DNA of 64,000 bases from Enoplolaimus lenunculus. Taxonomy: Eukaryota > Nematoda > Enoplea > Enoplida > Thoracostomopsidae. The stretch is taken from contig JASANG010002922.1 of NCBI GenBank assembly GCA_030248215.1, forward strand, positions 124,001-188,000, given 5' to 3'. The stretch's first letter is position 1; every line of letters starts with the position of its first letter. Under the pieces are notes generated by a model. The model made no database searches and had not been told where the DNA came from. It saw only the letters and a list, made by a program, of their open reading frames with translations. The position numbers and the translations under genes were made by a program. This document shows, piece by piece, positions 23,465 to 35,501 of this stretch.

Positions 23465-23791
23465 CAAGAGTGAATGATGTCCACCTTTGCAGAAGAGTGT
23501 GAAACTGCTTGAGCTGTGCACGGTACTAAATGTACCAGCACGCGTTGCATTTTTGTTCGACCCCCCCAATCAGGGGGGTTTAAGCAACAGATTAACCGTG
23601 TGCTTCAGTACACCTACTCCCCCTTAAACGGGTACAATTTGCTTCCAGCATTACTACGATATAAAACTGCATACAGACCCCCCTAAACAAGGGGGTAGGC
23701 CAAAAACGCAACGCGTGCCGGGTACATTCTTTAATACACAGAATGCACCCAGTTGCACACTCCTGTTATAAAGAGTGATCATCCACTCTTG
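23465..23791. mobile_element. CAAGAGTGG inverted-repeat element (family iii), upstream of K2P gene
   Basis: Ends are CAAGAGTGAATGATG and CATCCACTCTTG. Flanking GTCATAC and GTAATAC are a near-perfect 7-bp direct repeat (GTCATACC and GTAATACC if read as 8 bp), hAT-like. Inside, TACCAGCACGCGTTGC and CGCAACGCGTGCCGGGTA pair, as do runs of G and C. It ends only 73 bp before the K2P channel start codon, so it may lie in that gene's promoter or 5' UTR. Confidence 0.75.
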
Positions 23792-23849
23792 GTAATACCG
23801 ATTACTTACATTAGCTATGTAATTTAAGCGAATACTTATTATTAATTAT

Positions 23850-23851
23850 AG
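23850..23851 (+). promoter_or_regulatory. Candidate splice or trans-splice acceptor before K2P start
   Basis: An AG preceded by AATTAATTAT lies 13 bases before the ATG at 23865. It would leave a very short leader, as is usual for spliced-leader acceptors in nematodes. The tract is not a strong TTTCAG, so this is a weak inference. Confidence 0.3.
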
Positions 23852-23864
23852 ATTCGCTAAAATC

Positions 23865-26800
23865 ATGGCACTGATGTCGTTCGCTCAATCCCGTGGTCAA
23901 AAGCTATTCAAAGATCCGTTACCATCAACTGGGATCGGCATTGGGTCTGCGAATCCGGTTGGAGGCACAGCGGCGTTGACCGGGTTCGCTGCTGCTCAAA
24001 CGATTGCCGGGGTTGCAACTCCAGCAGTGCTTGATCGAGAAGGCAGCGCCGCTGGTTCGGTGGTTTTCCGCAGTGGGGCGCAAACGCATCATTCTGGTGA
24101 TGCGTTATTTTTGTTGCCAGGTATGCATCTTTCACAGTATCTTGCACACACCGTCTCATACTTTTCACATTCCTACTACGAAATTGATAACGAGCGTAGT
24201 GCTGCTGTTACAACTATACCGGAATTGTTTACTGTTAACTCAGAAATAATCAGACATAACTAATTCTGTCTGATTTGGTTAATCAACTCATTGGAATGTA
24301 CAGTGAAGTTGAACCATCCACCTTAACCCTATTTACAGTTTTCTGTAATTTTTTCAAGATAAAGACAGACATACGGAGGTGAATCCAGAACTTTCTGACG
24401 GGTGGAGTCGGTTTGGCAAAAATTATGAACCGCAAATTTTACTGTATGCTGTATATGTGCCAATTTTCTGAGGGGGGGAATTGTTATGCAGGGACCTTAC
24501 GATTTGATCACAAAAAAATTTCTGATGGTGGGCTTCCTCTCTGGATCCGCTGTTGCAGACGAACTATCTTGAATCTGCAAAAAAATCAGTCTATGCCGGT
24601 GACGATCAAAAATTTTACAAAATTGACGAAAACTGTCTTTATTTATACACAAGAAATCACCAAATCGATCCCAGTGGAATTTTAAGCTGAACTGTTGCAC
24701 CAAGAAATGAACCAGAGATGTCATATAACCTAATATATGAGAACCTAAAAACGGCGCCAGGTTATACACCACTTTTTTTGAATTCATAGACCTTTGCGTT
24801 TTTTAAAAAATAATTTGTCCCAAAGGGCAGTTGTATGAGATGCTGGCAAAATTGGTGTTGAACCAAGCGTTAAACTGGTGAAAATTTGAGCCCGAAACAG
24901 TTTTAATTTGTTGACCTGATTGGCTGAAGCTATTAATGGGCGTTTTTTTCGTTTACATTGTCGACCAGAAAATCGAATAACTTGTTCAATGGTGCTATGA
25001 AAATATGTGGTGCATGGCATGCCAAGTATATTTGTTTTCAATTTAACCGTTTGGTACTGGCATGGAAAGAATGACCAATGTATAGTTCTGGGCCGAAACT
25101 GCCGTACTATGCATATTCGTAAGGCTAAGACATAACACAAATGTAAAAATGAGCTTATATCTAAGTGTAAGCCTAACCTAAGCCTAAGCCAAAGCAAATA
25201 ATATTCTTAGGCTTAATTGAAAATTTGACAATTAAATTTAAGCGTTTGGTACATCTGAGGTAAATATATCTCTCGCCTGTACCCAATGGCGGATCCATGG
25301 GGGGTCACCCCGGCCGTGCCCCCCCCCAACAGCATCTCGACAAAAATTATATAGTGTCAACTGCTGTTGTACGTTGTTTAATATTTCTCCGTTTTACACA
25401 CAATAGTATAAGCACGCTTTAACGTTTCGAACTCACCTTTATTTGGCCCTGGAGTCATTTATGCGGTACAGTTAGTGATAATAGACATTTATGGATTCTA
25501 ACAAGGGTTTAAGGACTCTACCCGCTTACGGACTCTTAATAGGGATACGGGCTCCTATTAATTGGAACTCAAAATGGGGACCCCCTCTTATTTGGGTCAC
25601 TACAGTATGGGTCAAAATAAGTTTATTACCTGTGAAATTTTGCCCCCCATTTTGAGATCCTGGATCCGCCACTGCCTGTACCAAGAGGTTAAACATGTGC
25701 GTAATATGCAGTAAAATAGTAGTAGAATGCTAATGGTTAGTAATTTCATACCTTGCAGTTAGGCTGTTTGAATCTTTCCAGATAAATTTGATAATTTTTT
25801 AGTTGTTTTGAATTTATACTTGGACAACATTTTACGTTATTAAAGTTATGATTTGCAGGTTCATGGTTTATGGGGGCCCCTTTGCAGTTTCCCCCGCCAT
25901 TATGCAAATATGGGAAGAACTTTTTCATCACTTGTAACATAAAAATGTAATGTTTTTCTGTTTTAAACACTAGTTTTTTGTACGAAATTTTTTCGTCTAT
26001 TTTGCGTTATGTTATATTTAGGTGTTGCCTTTTCACCTACACTGCAAGAAATGCTGAGTCAAATTGATTCTCTTCGAAATAAGCTCTAATGGACAACGTA
26101 TACTGAGTCAAATTCGACTCCATCAGAGTCAAACGTGCGACTCAGTGACTCGAATCTGATTCTGGCGGAGTCTAATTTGACTCAGTTTGTGTATTCCCGT
26201 AGATCCTATTTCGGAGAAAGTCAATTTGACTCATCTTTTTTGCAGTGTATACTCCCTGGTGAGGGAGCACTACCAAAGTGCCGATTATGTTGCAATTTTG
26301 TAAATAATATATAAGAAATATATATATATATATAAATATATATTTATTTATTTTATTTATTTATGTATTTATTTACTTATTTATATATTAAGTCAATTTT
26401 CACGCATAAGCAATTACCATTCGTCTTTCAGCTACAAAAATTGTCTTGGGACCATACAAAAAAAAGTACCGCTAAGATTAGAAATCTTAATATTGCGACT
26501 ATTCACCGCTAAACCGTTTTATCCGTGATAGGACGGCTTTTATACAGGATTCGTCGGGGTTCCAGTTCAGATTTTGAATTAGATATGAGAGAAAATACTT
26601 AATTTTTGAATGCAAAATAAATTTCGCTGACTTAACGATCGACTCCACTCTGATTGGTTTTTAATATGCTTTTAAACGGTATTTTGGTTGCAGTCAAATG
26701 TTTTTGTACGTGTAATACCTATAAGTGTCGTAGTAGATTTGATTGCGACTGAGCATAACCTTTGGCCTAGAACTTCGCACAAGGAAATGGATCCGTATAT

Positions 26801-29800
26801 ACAGTCTGGAACTATCTAAAACCAGCAATTTCTATTCATGAATGTTAATAGTTCATCAATAAAACCAAGAGTGGATAATCGCTGTTCAACAATAGTATGC
26901 ACCTTGCAACATTCTGTGTAGAGAAGAATGTACCCGGCACGCGTTACGTTTTTGCTCAACCCCCTGTATTTAGAGGGGGGTACAACCAGTGCGAACCTTG
27001 GCACTTTATGTATGCAACGGCAAACATGGACCACTTATAGTATTAAGGACATTCATGTGATAGCGACCCCTGTAAACAAGGGGGGTCGACCAAAAACGCA
27101 ACACCCAGTAGTACATTTTGTACCATGCGGAACCCAAAGAGTTTAACACTCCTGTTATTATCTACTCTTGATAAAACCGAGGTAAGTTTTCTATTTCACA
27201 CTGCGCTAAAATGTTCTTCTAAAAGCGAGTTTTATAAAAATTAATTTAAGTATAAAAAATAGCTGAGTAATTAGTAAAGTATTTAGTGGTAAAACTGCGT
27301 GAAATGCACGTGTTAAAACCGTTACCAGTTTATCCAACTTCACCAGGTATGTGTTCTGACCATTTCCGAGATACCTCTTTTGTGGCCCATGTATAGAACA
27401 GGGTCGGATCGTTTTCTGGAGGGGCTATAATAGAGTCCGTTTAAGCTTTTGACAAATTTTTTTGCTTAGGCTTAGGCTTAGGCTTAAGAATAGGCTCATC
27501 CATACGCTTAGGCTTAGGCTTAGGCTTAAGAATAGGCTCATCCATACGCTTAAGCTTAAGCTTAGGCTTAGGCTTAGGAATATGCTTATACTACTGTTCC
27601 GGCCCTGTTCTATACATGGGCCCGTTTTTTTATCGTGCTTTATTATTTATTATCGTCACTCTACTTGGCTATTGTATACAAAAATGAACATACCAGTAAA
27701 GCATGAGCATAAGCGTAAGCGTACGAATGAGCTTACACCTAAAACCGAAAGCCTAAAGCAACATGTAGTCTAAAGCTTAAGCTTACTCTACTGCAGTCGT
27801 GCAGAAAAACGTCGCGCTCCTCATCTTTACATGGGCCCTTTTTAATCTTAGCCGTAAACGGTGTTATACGTTTTGGCTATTTTAATTCCGCCCGGCACCA
27901 TACGTCTATACGTGTGAAATGCCGCATCGGACCGCGTAACAGATTGAAACAAACATTTTTTGACTTGCGTCGTCGTCAGGCTTCGGACATCGCCGCATAT
28001 TAACAATTAAAGCATCGCAGTGAGGCTTCAGGTCTTTAAAGCTTACGGTTTTAAGTTGAAACTCAGTCAGCAATTTGTGGTTTGTTTAAAATGTCACGGT
28101 GACTATGTTTTCATAATTTGGATGCAACGGAAGCTTTTCTCAGAAACAGACTCTAGCAAAATATCGACAATAACGCTGCGGACTAGTTTCAAAATTCGGT
28201 TCAGCGTTTTGCAACGCGAACACAATTTTTTAACTAAAAGTACATGTTTGTATAACCTGAAAAATAATGATTTTTAGTAATTACTGCCAAAATTCAGGTT
28301 TAGGCTTAGGAAACGAATTAGGAGCAAAGGCTACAGGGTTTTAGGAAAGCCTTTTCCGAAACGGAAGTCTAAACTTGAGTTGCAAGGTGTACAAGACCTG
28401 AAATATGCTATAGTATTAATAGTGCAAAAAGTCTTGCTTTAAACCGTACAAAAACGAATCTCAAGATATCTGTGCTTCACTTGAATCCACCACTAATCGC
28501 AAATATTTATTTTATTTTGAAAGTTCGGCTTATAATTTGTCGTTTGTTTCAGACACTGCATCTCGATGGGAATCTGTTCCGTCGCATGAAGATCTAAACG
28601 AAGTGTTCGGACAAGACACAACGACAATTGGCGATTTAAGCCGACAGGAAGAAGAAGAAATTCCGATTTGGAAACAACCAAAACGTGTAAGTCCTTAGAC
28701 CCATATATTCTTAAATGTGTATAGCAGTTGTCACCTTTTGATGATGTGTTCTAAATTTTAAATCAACCAATCGAGATCTATGAAATTTAGCACATTTTTG
28801 GTATATATTCGTTTCGTTCTAAATGTTAGCTGAATTTGAAATACGCAGCTATTGATGTTCGATTATTTGAAAACCTATGCTAAGTATCCCTAAAGTTTTT
28901 TAACCTGAGACCAGTGAAAGTTATACTGTATGTTGCTGAAAATTTTCAACTATATTGATATGAATTCTGATCCTTCAGCCAGGTTAATAAAAACTTTTTT
29001 CAAATATTTACAGCTAAAATTATGCTTTTCCTCCTACTTTTTAATTTAAAGCCCTATTCACACGTGCAAGTTTTTGCATTAAACACTTGCACGTGCAACC
29101 TGCATGTGCTAATTTGGTTAAAAAGCATCTTTGAAGTTCTTGCAGCTCCAAATTAATCATACAAATTTATGTCAAGATTCAGAATGAAACTGATGTTTCT
29201 TTGCAAATACATGCAGGTGCAAGTATTTCGTGCAAGTTGAAGCTGTGAGTAATCGCTGCAAAAACTTACACGTGTGAATACATCTTAAATAGAATGGTTT
29301 CAAAGCTAAAATTTTGCAACTTTACTGCAGCTTTTAAACTGAACGTTTACCAATTTGTACTTTCAAACATTTCAGTTAATGAAAATTCTTGCACCGCACA
29401 TTTTTCTCATCATTTCGCTGCTGTTCTATACTGCAATGGGTGCTGCAGTGTTAGTATTAATTGAAGACGGACCAGATATGCAACTACGTAACGCGCATAT
29501 GCAAGATATTGGGGCAATGTATAATGCAATTGTGAACGAAACTTGGAATATAATATCACAAAACGATGGTCTGTTTGGAGCCGGTAAAGCAAAATATGCT
29601 GCTAACAAGTAAGGCTTTTGCACACATTGAATGATATATATCTTTATATACTTATAAATATATATCTATATATAGATGTATATATATACGGTTAGCATAT
29701 TCCTAAGTCTGAATCTGAGGTAAGCCAAAGCCTCGACGTAAACGCTAAGTCTAATACAAAACCTAAGTCTAAGCAAAAAATTACTAAGCCACAACATACC

Positions 29801-32800
29801 CTATGCCAATCTCGTCACAAAACGGAGAGCTCCCTCCTAGATATATTAACACGGGCCAATGTGATATTGGCCAGGGCTATGCAGTGGCTGAGCAGCCATG
29901 GCCGGAACCTAAAACGATGCATATTGCTTAGACTTTGTAGTTTTTAAACTCAGATGTTTCGAAACATTTTAAAAATCAGATGTTTCGAAACATTTTTGAA
30001 ATCAGATGTTTCGAAACATTTTTGCTATCAGATGTTTCGAAACATTTTTGAAATCAGATGTTTCGAAACATTTTTAAAATCAGATGTTTCGAAACATTTT
30101 TAAAATCAGATGTTACGAAACATTTTCAAAATCAGATGTTACGAAACATTTTTAAAATCAGATGTTTCCAAACATTTTTAAAATCAGATGTTTCCAAACA
30201 TTTTTAAAATCAGATGTTTCGAAACATTTTTAAAATCAGATGTTACGAAACATTTTTAAAATCAGATGTTTCGAAACATTTTTAAAATCATATGTTTCGA
30301 AACAGGCTACTTAATTAAAATGCCCATTTACCGTTTAAGATTTGTGAAAATTATAATTTCACATGTCAAATCAGTGCGGCAGTTTTAAAACTTGAAACGC
30401 TATCTGTGAAATTGAACTTTGTTAAAGTATTAAACAAAATAGCGTTAATTTTTTTCTCAAAATCATTAGACGTTTTTGCAACGTTTCCTGCTGCCCGTAA
30501 GCGCTGTGCTAAAAGGCTTGATCACCAGATTTGAATTTTTAAGACGACAATGGGATGAAATTATTCGGCATCGGCTTGAAAATCTTTCTTCACTTCACGT
30601 TGGGTTCACATTTCATCCACAAATGACACTAAAATCCCGCTGGACGTTTCCAACTGCAGTATTGTATACGTTGACTGTGTTGACAACTTGTGGTGAGTAT
30701 AGGAATATATAAAGAAGCCATATTCTCAACTGTGTGTAGCACTTAGCCGATAAGTAATAGGTGAACGAACAAGAAGCTGTGAATGGCAAAAATTGCATAC
30801 AGTTACCTTCGCCCATGTAAAGCTGAGGGGCGGAACATTTATCTGTGGTACTGCCATAGAGTAAGCTTTAAGCTTTAGATATCATTTTTGCTTCGGCTGA
30901 GGTTTGGTATAAGCTCATTCTTACGCTTAAGTTAACTGGCCGTTATGGCGAACAAAGTGTAAGAAATGAGCAAATTTTCGGTCTTACAATTTTCTGATCA
31001 TAACCTTACAATGTTTATCACAAACTGGTTAAATAAATCTAGTTGCTATTCACACCTTTGAGAATATGGGCAACGTTGAAACTATGGGATGGTACACCTG
31101 CATGGCACATTCTTGAAGTAATACCTTGCCGAAATGAAATGCTTACTAAGAACCCTGTACAATATGACTAGGAACATACCCTTAGGGATTAAACGAACAC
31201 ACGGCAAAGGACTGTTGACAATGGGAAGTACTCACTACACATACAAAGGCTGGCCTTAAGCCGATTAGGCTGATTGGACCAAAAAATGAAGAAATACTTG
31301 CATTTGGTTATATAATCGTTTTTTATAGAACCGCATGTGCAACTGGTATACCAGGAGGGGCGACACATTATTTGCTCAAAACATATAACTGATGTGTATA
31401 AAATATTATATATCAACTACTAGCTTGCAGACCCTTAACTACTAGAGGAAGGCGCGGGGGGATGGGCTACGCCGAACAGGTTCGCCCCACCTGGCCAAAA
31501 ATAAATTGTTAAAAAACTTTCTTCTTGTTACTTCTGGAAATCGTTTTACCCTCGTAAGAATTCCTGGTAGAAGCGTTAGTTTGGTTTTGACATTCAGTTC
31601 CACTCGAAGCGAAAACCCATTTGTCCCAAAAAGTAACAGTTGCGTACACTGCAAAAAACGGTGAGTCAAATTGACTCTCTCCGAAATAGGCTTTTCCTAT
31701 GACTACACAAACTGAGTCAAAATTCGACTCCGCTAGATTTATACATAAACACCATTATGTAAAAGTTTTCACCACCAGGCTCTTGAACACTTCCCCCACA
31801 TTCAAGGTTAAGGTTTGAACGCCTAGACTCAGGCAAAAGGCTTAGGCCTCGTCGTAGACATAGGTAAGCGTTTTCTTAAGCCTAAGCTTTTATGGGCATA
31901 TGTCTGAGCGTAAATATCGAGAAATGTACATCTCAAAAACGTTCTCGTCTCCAATGGATCCACCTGGTTATCGGCCCTAGCGTCGTTAATTGACTTCCGC
32001 CTATGAAGATCCGCAATTGACGGTCGGTAAATTTTAACTTTCAGGCTACGCCGGCATCGAACCGGCAACAATTGGTGGAAAATTTTTCGCCATCGGATTC
32101 GCACTTCTCGGCATTCCTTTGATGTTTATTACGGCAGCGGATATTGGCAAATTTTTATCCGAACGAGTGTTGATATTTTGGCGACAGTCCAGCGAATGGT
32201 TTGATAACGTGAGGTAATTTTATTTTTGTTTTATAACTCGCATTCAATCCTACCATGAAACGAGCAATTTTCACCATATGCCGTACTCAAGACGTTCGAA
32301 AGGAGGGTTTACGTTCTATAAAGCTTTCGAACAGTGGGGAAAGATTTTGAAGTTGCAACCTGTACGTTGTCACAAAATCCTTGAACAAAAATCCCAAGAA
32401 GGTGGCTTGACACCTAAACCACCCTGGCTACATTCTTATTTTTTAAACAAGCCAATGTATCAAGAATTAATATTTTGTATCAGGATTCGGACTGATATTG
32501 ATATTTTTCTTTCCCTCAGTAGTCGATTTCACGAGGCCCGGTCCGTGATCCATTGGGACTTTGTCGCATGACTATAGATCAATTAAATGTTCACCTTAAA
32601 CTGAAAATAAGCCCAGCTTCTAAACTGTTTACAAGCTGAAACTACAAAAATCCGACAATTCAACCACAACGAGGTTTCCACGATTCTCGCAGCATTTCGA
32701 AATCGTTAAAATACAAAGACAACAGTCGGCAAAATTTCGAATCCACGAAACCGGGAAGCGAAATATCCCCAAGTCACTTGTTTCTGCAACCACGGACAGT

Positions 32801-35501
32801 ATGTTTCAGAGCTCGATTCTACAAACCGTGTAAATCGTCAGTTCAAAGCTCACGCAAAACATCGTCGTCTCTTTCGTCGCGGCATGGACTTCCGTCTGAA
32901 GATCAAGAGCTTTTGGATATGTTGGACGAAGAGCCGCATAACAGTAAACTGCAACGTTGCGTCTTGTAAACTTTCTCACAACAGTTTTCTGAAATTTGGC
33001 AAATTTTGATGGCGTAACTTTTTACACTTTTCTGGTTTTCGAACACTTCCCCCCCGCACAGTTTTCGAAATTTACCGATCTTGGAACTAACGTTTACCTT
33101 TTGTAGAAAATTAGACTTAGAATATTAAGGCTTAACTAAAGTTGACTGAATAAAGTGTATACAAGTATTTAAAATTTTATTGCACTGCAACCATACAAAA
33201 ACGTTTCACAACCAATTTGCGACCTGCACTTAAATTGCTACCTGTACTTCTATATTCCAGCCGGTCTACGAAGTAAATACGGTGGTTCAATTAGTCTTGT
33301 GATGCGCATAGAGTATACTGTGAGCAATTAATTGAAAAACTGTGCACGCAGAAATACATTCACAACATACAGTGTTTAACAATTCTTACGCGTATATGCA
33401 GTAGAAAAGCTCCATGAGACGTGAGAGACCCACTAGCTCACGCGCTAAGCTCTTAGACTCGAGCGACGATGCTAAACGCCATCCATTCAAGAGTCCCGAA
33501 TTTGAATTCTAACTTGAAATTGTATGTCACAAAAAATTTCAAATGTTCATGCAGGAAAGTGTTAAACTGGCTCACACTTGACAAGACGTAACAGATGGTA
33601 ACTGCTAGACGCATTGGCCCATGTATTGAACGGGCCGGATCGTTTTCCGGAGGGGCAACAATACAGTTAGTTTAAGCTTTACACTAATTTTTTTGCTTAG
33701 GCTTAAGCTTAGTCTTAGGCTTAGGAATAGGCTTATCCATACGCTTAGGCTTAGGCATAGGCTTAGGAATATGCTTATACTACTGATCCGGCCCTGTTCT
33801 GCACATGGGCCGACGTATTTGAGAGCACAACTTACAGGCTCAAATGTTGCGATAATAATTTTGCGTTCAACGTTACGATTTCAGGTCTTTGGTTTCCGAT
33901 CGGAGCGTACGTTTGTATGGTTTGCGGATACTGTGCACTTGGCGCATGGATGTACATGACCTGGGAAGCGGATTGGGATTTCATTTACGCGTTTTATTTT
34001 GCGTTCAATTTAATTACAACTGTCGGATTGGGTAATGTTATTGTCGAACACGCAACGTATTTGATACTCAACGTTGTTTACGTTATTGTCGGTACGCAAG
34101 TAATGACTATTAATGAGTGAACGCTTGCTTTATAAGCTAAAGTCCATTACGAAGGCAAGAAGTCCATATTTATGAAAAATCATAGTCACATTCAGGAAAA
34201 AAAGTATTACGATGGCGCTATACTTTTTGGTGCCCATATTTCAATGGTTTTCGGCGCCGTCGAAAATGTGCGCAAATTGCCGATCAACGCCGCTATTAAA
34301 TTAACTTTTTTTAATTCTTTGTTGACAGGCGTCACTATGCGACGCCAAAAAACGCGACACGATTTAAAATTGCACTACGCCACCAAATATATAGATTTTG
34401 TCTATATTTTTTGCTAGCAACGCATACCGGCGTGCGGTGGTGCGCGGCACGGGTCCGGCACAGTAAAGTATAGCGCAGCTTTTAATGTTAAATAAACTCT
34501 AACGGGAAATATTTCAAAATTTAGTTCATTTTGATCATATTATACTAAAGCATTTCCAATTTGTTTTACGTACTACCTTACACAAAAATTCTCAAAACAT
34601 GTTGAGCATGGGCGCCTTCAAATTAACTTTGATGTTTATCCTCAGTTGTTATACTGCAAGCAATTTTGAAATTAATATTTAATTTTGAAACCTTCGTTTA
34701 CACGTATACATGCAGCAAAATGTTACAAAAACTGATTGGGATGTGGGATGGAAGTCCATATATAATGCCTTATATTTACAGCCCTATGGGTCGCCAGCCG
34801 AACTACTCTCAGATTCATACACATTACACAATGATGCAATAGGGTCAAAACCTTTACACGAGCTCCCAATTTCAGGTTTAGCAGTTGTCACAATGTGCGT
34901 CGACCTAGCAAGCTCTCAACTGAAGGCTTACTTTACTCGAATCCACTATTTTGGTCGCGCCCACGCACATTTCCTTGGGCTCTCTGAAGACGTTCGCAGT
35001 ATGATGCAAACTTTACAAGCGCTCCGCAAACGCGAAGGGGGCAAACTAACCCTCGCCGAAATTAAATCTCTGCTGCATCAGCAATTAACACTCCGTCCTT
35101 ACTGCCCCAGACACATGTATATGTGGCGATATATCGACGAAACGACGCATTCTCAAATATCAAAATCTGATCAAGCCCTGCACGAAATTGGCGGACCCCT
35201 AGCGGCTGGGGCGAAAATGGCCGATCCCGGACAATTTTTCAACTATCCACCCCCGTATCCGCCGGTAGTTAAATATTCCGGTCCGGCCGGGCTGCCTGCG
35301 TTAGTGATTGTGAATGAAGACGGAGCACCAACCGCAGAAGTCCTGAGCAGTATCAAAGGCCGCGGCCAAAATCCGTTAGGCGGATCTCAGAGACAAACGT
35401 ATAATCGCCGCAGTAATGGCTCAGTGATGAGCGCTAGTATGCCACCTGGTGCGTATTTCGCTGAAAACGATCCGGCTACCGGGAGGTCACTGTTGGACTG
35501 A
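23865..35501 (+). CDS. Two-pore-domain potassium channel (nematode TWK family)
   Basis: Exons: 23865-24120, 28553-28686, 29376-29608, 30470-30692, 32045-32213, 32810-32943, 33885-34091, 34876-35501. The protein is about 660 residues, a plasma-membrane K+ leak channel subunit that works as a dimer. Exon 3 holds TM1 (LMKILAPHIFLIISLLFYTA). Exons 4-5 hold pore 1: WTFPTAVLYTLTVLTTCGYA, split by the intron, followed by TM2 (GGKFFAIGFALLGIPLMFIT). Exon 6 is the TM2-TM3 loop. Exon 7 holds TM3, pore 2 (NLITTVGLGN) and the start of TM4. Exon 8 finishes TM4 (VIVGLAVVTMCVDLASSQLK) and gives YFTRIHYFGRA, as in nematode TWK channels, then a Pro/Gly/Ser-rich tail. The N-terminus is long (about 130 residues) and cytosolic. 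All junctions agree in phase except exon 3 to exon 4, which is one base off. A microexon, an unusual donor or a sequence error may explain it. Introns are full of small transposons. Confidence 0.9.
25284..25674. mobile_element. hAT-type MITE with perfect 8-bp target duplication
   Basis: Terminal repeats are CAATGGCGGATCCATGGGGG and CCTGGATCCGCCACTG. They are flanked by CCTGTACC at 25276-25283 and again at 25675-25682. Length 391 bp with no transposase. The CAGTGGCGGATCC end and the 8-bp duplication are both typical of hAT elements. The intact duplication suggests a fairly young insertion. It lies in K2P intron 1. A more decayed relative may occupy 24376-24560 (GGTGAATCCAGAAC and CTCTGGATCCGCTGTTGC). 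Confidence 0.85.
26040..26247. mobile_element. GAGTCA foldback element, copy 10
   Basis: In K2P intron 1, TA on both sides. Ends CACTGCAAGAAATGC and TTTTTTGCAGTG. Confidence 0.8.
26866..27170. mobile_element. CAAGAGTGG inverted-repeat element, copy 2
   Basis: Left CAAGAGTGGATAATCGC, right ATCTACTCTTG. Flanked by ATAAAAC on both sides, a perfect 7-bp duplication (ATAAAACC if 8 bp). In K2P intron 1. Confidence 0.8.
27384..27622 (+). mobile_element. TTAGGC-core element, best-preserved hexamers
   Basis: Ends GGCCCATGTATAGAACAGG and CCCTGTTCTATACATGGGCC. The core holds three runs of TTAGGC (27465-27490, 27508-27532, 27553-27580), two of them within a duplicated block with AGAATAGGCTCATCCATACG. 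In K2P intron 1. Confidence 0.8.
27690..27838 (-). mobile_element. TTAGGC-core element, reverse orientation, partial
   Basis: Ends in CTCATCTTTACATGGGCCC. The left boundary is unclear near AGCATGAGCATAAGCG. It lies close to the inverted neighbour 27384-27622, so the two could pair in the pre-mRNA. Confidence 0.6.
29053..29281. mobile_element. TATTCACACGTGCAAG foldback element (family vii)
   Basis: The left end TATTCACACGTGCAAGTTTT pairs with the right end AAAACTTACACGTGTGAATA. About 229 bp, located in K2P intron 2 just before exon 3. A second, more decayed copy is at 45345-45485. Confidence 0.75.
29690..29857 (-). mobile_element. TTAGGC-core element, degraded, reverse orientation
   Basis: Contains GTTAGCATATTCCTAAG at the left and ACACGGGCCAATG at the right. 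Hexamers are poorly kept. In K2P intron 3. Confidence 0.5.
29951..30305. repeat. 26-bp tandem array with TGTTTCGAAACA palindrome
   Basis: About 14 units of CAGATGTTTCGAAACATTTT plus six bases, strictly 26 bp apart. Each unit has a perfect 12-bp palindrome TGTTTCGAAACA. A minority read GTTACGAAAC or GTTTCCAAAC, which break the symmetry. It lies in K2P intron 3, 164 bp before exon 4. Confidence 0.95.
31647..31737. mobile_element. GAGTCA foldback element, half copy 11
   Basis: Only the left arm (CACTGCAAAAAACGGTGAG to AATTCGACTCCGCTAG) is present. The partner arm is missing. In K2P intron 4. Confidence 0.7.
33616..33811 (+). mobile_element. TTAGGC-core element
   Basis: Ends GGCCCATGTATTGAACGGG and CCTGTTCTGCACATGGGCC. 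Very similar to 27384-27622 but with one fewer internal block. It lies 74 bp before K2P exon 7. Confidence 0.8.

Noticed and set aside
27465-27590. True interstitial telomere
   Set aside because: TTAGGC runs are short, interrupted and always inside the same element ends, so they belong to the transposon and not to a fused chromosome end.
29951-30305. CRISPR-like direct repeats
   Set aside because: The 26-bp units are contiguous without spacers and lie in an intron.
34710-34875. In-frame start of the last K2P frame at 34710
   Set aside because: TM4 continues from exon 33885-34091 only through the TTTCAG acceptor at 34875. The upstream part of the frame has no channel-like sequence and is intronic.
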